From Micromonospora noduli (GTDB taxonomy: Bacteria; Actinomycetota; Actinomycetes; Mycobacteriales; Micromonosporaceae), in contig NZ_PYAK01000027.1 in NCBI RefSeq assembly GCF_003264365.1, positions 1-64,000 on the forward strand: a stretch of 64,000 bases of DNA. Direction: 5' to 3'. How positions within the stretch are numbered: the stretch's first letter is position 1; each line of letters begins with the position of its first letter. The notes beneath the pieces were generated by a model that had not been told where the DNA came from, did not search any database, and saw only the letters and a program-made list of their open reading frames with translations. Positions 62,187-64,000 of this stretch are shown here, piece by piece. The translations under genes and the position numbers were made by a program.

Positions 62187-63086
62187 GTGCACACCACCCC
62201 TTCCAGCCCCATCGACGTGCCACAGATCTTTCCGGCGGTTGCGCCGTTGGCGCGGACGACCGTCCGGTTGCATCCCCGCCCGGGTGCGCCGACAGCGGAG
62301 CAGAGTTCGGTGGGCGGCCCGCTGCTGTGGCCGGCCGACGAAGCCTGGCCGATGTGCGATGGACCGGAGCCCGGCGACCACTACCTCGATTCTCCGGGTG
62401 AACCGGCGGCGCCGCTGGTGCCGGTGGTCCAGTTGCTGGCCGAGGATGTGCCCGAGGTGCCGTTCCCGGCCGGCACGGACGTCCTACAGGTGTTGTGGTG
62501 CCCATTCGAGCATGAGCCGTGGACGTCACCTCGCCCCGAACTGCGGTGGCGTCGCCGCGAGGACATCGGCGCCCGACTTCAGGAAGTGCCCGCGCCGGAT
62601 GTGGAGTCAGATCCATCGCACGTCCCCCGCCCCTGTGTGCTCGACCCGGAGCGGGTCACTGAGTACCCATCCTGGGACCTCCCGCGTGCCGTCTGGCCGC
62701 AGATCGAGGACACGATGAAGCGGGTGGCGCGGGAGACCGGTTGGGAGTACGAAGGCGATCTGGCGGTCGCCTCGGGGATCAAGGTCGGCGGTTACCCCGG
62801 CTGGACGCAGTCTCCGGACTGGCCGGTCTGCGAGTGTGGCTCGTCCATGGACCATCTGCTGACGGTGGCCAGCTGGGAGTTCAGCCGCGGTGACGAGAAG
62901 AGATGGATCCCAGTAGAGGATCGTCCGGCGATGGCCGGTTGGGAAACGGCCACCACCGACGATCACCCGTGGTGGACGATCCAGAACCCCAGCGGGCTCA
63001 TGCTGGGTGACGTCGGCGGGATCTACCTGTTTGTCTGCACGACCTGCCCCAACAGGCCGTTCGACTACCGCTTCGACTGTTCCTGA
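62187..63086 (+). CDS. DUF1963-like protein
   Basis: 299 residues from GTG 62187. Features of the YwqG/DUF1963 group: GGPLLWPADEAWPMC near the N-terminus, GGYPGWTQSPDWPVC and LLTVASWEF in the centre, and GDVGGIYLFVCTTCPNRPF near the C-terminus, with paired Cys that may bind zinc. Cytoplasmic, role unknown. Confidence 0.82.
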   Translation: MHTTPSSPIDVPQIFPAVAPLARTTVRLHPRPGAPTAEQSSVGGPLLWPADEAWPMCDGPEPGDHYLDSPGEPAAPLVPVVQLLAEDVPEVPFPAGTDVLQVLWCPFEHEPWTSPRPELRWRRREDIGARLQEVPAPDVESDPSHVPRPCVLDPERVTEYPSWDLPRAVWPQIEDTMKRVARETGWEYEGDLAVASGIKVGGYPGWTQSPDWPVCECGSSMDHLLTVASWEFSRGDEKRWIPVEDRPAMAGWETATTDDHPWWTIQNPSGLMLGDVGGIYLFVCTTCPNRPFDYRFDCS

Positions 63087-63133
63087 CGAATCCGGATGGT
63101 CACTGGCAGCTCACATCCCCGGCCTACGGCCGA

Positions 63134-63178
63134 ATCTTGGACAGTTTCCGTTAGCTGATGACGGAAACTGTCCAAGAT
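63134..63178. repeat. Intergenic palindrome with ATCTTGG / CCAAGAT ends
   Basis: Perfect 18-bp inverted repeat (63134-63151 with 63161-63178) and 9-base loop between convergent genes. It shares the CCAAGAT half-site with the palindromes at 18.8 and 20.7 kb, but in the opposite orientation (ATCTTGG on the left). Likely bidirectional terminator. Confidence 0.78.
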
Positions 63179-63215
63179 CTACTTGCGGCCGTCCCGCCGA
63201 ACACGCTGATAGCGC

Positions 63216-63734
63216 TCACCTGAGGGTGAGCGGGACCGGTTGCCCCTGGCGTATCTCGAGGACCGGCCGCCTGCCCAGCGGTTGGGCCAGATTGAGGGTT
63301 GCGGTACGCCGGAAGCCCGCAAGGGTGCACACCTCGCCGCTGTTGTGGTGCTGCGCGATGACGATGACCACGACGGCGTTGGCCGACTCGACCGACTCCG
63401 CGTGGTAGTCCGCGCCACAGCCGCGGGTCGCCGGCCCGAAGGCGCCGGTGAAGTCGACGGTCAGCTGCGTACCGGCCCCGGTTGTGGTCGCCGACTCGAT
63501 GGCGATGCCCGGCGGGGAGTTCCACGGTGGTGGTGTCGGGGTGACGGCGCCAGCGCCACCTGCGTCGATGACGGCCTGGTCGTACCGGGCCAATGCCTCC
63601 CGTGCCTGCTGACGCAGCTCGCCGAGGCTCTCCCCGCGGGGTAGCGCGGCGTCGACAGGGGCGTTCGCGTCGGTGTCACAACCAGCGAGCATCGCCGCCG
63701 CCACCACCCCGACGACCCAGTGCCATCGCACCAT
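63216..63734 (-). CDS. Lipoprotein of unknown function
   Basis: 172 residues from ATG 63734 (AAAAGGGG upstream), in preference to an upstream in-frame start at 63776. Signal peptide with lipobox LAGC (Cys about 19), a helical region (35-60), then a beta-rich domain with two Cys (RGCGADYHAESVES, GEVCTLAGFRRTATLNLAQP). No family recognised; extracellular face of the membrane. Confidence 0.8.
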   Translation of the reverse strand: MVRWHWVVGVVAAAMLAGCDTDANAPVDAALPRGESLGELRQQAREALARYDQAVIDAGGAGAVTPTPPPWNSPPGIAIESATTTGAGTQLTVDFTGAFGPATRGCGADYHAESVESANAVVVIVIAQHHNSGEVCTLAGFRRTATLNLAQPLGRRPVLEIRQGQPVPLTLR

Positions 63735-63772
63735 TGAAGACCCCTTTTCCGGCAGAGTGACCGCCAGGATTA

Positions 63773-64000
63773 TCAACCGTCGGCCCGGATGGTTCCGCCC
63801 GGCTGCTCGGCCTTGGCTGCTGACGCCGAGGCGGCGAAGATGCGCGCGTAGATCTCGTCGCTGACGTCGTTCTTCGCCAGGCTGTAGTCGCGGGGCCGGT
63901 GCGCGGTGTCCCGCGCGAGACGGCGCTTGGTCGCGGCGTACCGCTCCCGGTCGTGCGGATGCGAGCGCAGCCAGTCGCGGAACAGCAGGTGCCGGACCGG
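63773..64000 (-). CDS. GrpB-family (UPF0157) protein, 5' part outside window
   Basis: Only the last 75 residues are in the window: HLLFRDWLRSHPHDRERYAA, then TKRRLARDTAHRPRDYSLAK and DEIYARIFA. This is the C-terminal part of GrpB-type nucleotidyltransferase-like proteins. Its stop (63773-63775) is 39 bases before the lipoprotein start on the same strand. Confidence 0.82.
   Translation of the reverse strand, partial: PVRHLLFRDWLRSHPHDRERYAATKRRLARDTAHRPRDYSLAKNDVSDEIYARIFAASASAAKAEQPGGTIRADG

Overview
The window is high-GC actinobacterial DNA, most like Micromonospora or a close relative in the Micromonosporaceae. This is inferred from codon bias, frequent GTG starts, stop/start-overlapping operons and family content (DUF3040, MctP-type symporter, SigE-type sigma, expansin EXLX1-like, bifunctional RNase H/phosphatase). 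No complete tRNA, no 16S/23S/5S rRNA gene and no CRISPR array was seen. The one complete structural RNA gene recognised is RNase P RNA (rnpB).

Bases 1-22,100 are ordinary chromosome. They hold a SNF2 helicase (5' end outside the window) coupled to a SWIM zinc-finger protein, and DUF3040. A five-gene operon (DUF1800, DUF1501, ferric-reductase-like flavocytochrome, FMN-binding protein, ApbE) looks like an extracytoplasmic flavin/electron-transfer module. Next come a Prim-Pol protein, an XRE/TPR regulator with a flavoprotein, a Nif3 / zinc-ribbon / RNase H-phosphatase operon, a DUF3311-MctP transporter pair, a divergent MarR/MFS pair with a clear double operator, a TSUP transporter and rnpB.

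Bases 22,078-42,569 are an actinomycete integrative and conjugative element (AICE) inserted in the 3' end of rnpB. It is bounded by a perfect 42-bp direct repeat. The right half is the backbone: GntR regulators, glycosyltransferase, Pra, TraSA/FtsK translocase, small transfer genes, SpdB, RepSA, Xis and Int. The left half is cargo that looks like a defence island: a HhH-GPD-like protein, a large PD-(D/E)XK-like protein and an A/T-richer two-gene Pycsar system (nucleotide cyclase plus DUF5706 membrane effector). A type VII secretion-like substrate cluster (YbaB-like, EspC-like and membrane proteins) sits in the middle. A repeated 15-bp operator upstream of both a GntR gene and pra suggests one repressor controls the transfer module.

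Bases 42,570-55,700 are a scarred accessory zone. They contain sequence homologous to the left end of the AICE, remnants of IS481-type transposases, two tRNA 3'-end scars and a frameshifted membrane gene. Intact genes in this zone include a DUF1877-like protein, LtrA, a SigE-type sigma factor flanked by two paralogous exported proteins, a CBM-containing GH31 glycosidase and several hypotheticals.

Bases 55,780-64,000 return to ordinary chromosome: expansin-like protein, TetR/SDR pair with two matching operators, epoxide hydrolase, DipZ-like thioredoxin protein, transglutaminase-like protein, GNAT acetyltransferase, DUF1963-like protein, lipoprotein and a GrpB-family gene cut by the window end. 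Three intergenic hairpins (18.8, 20.7 and 63.1 kb) share CCAAGAT half-sites and look like one repeat family.
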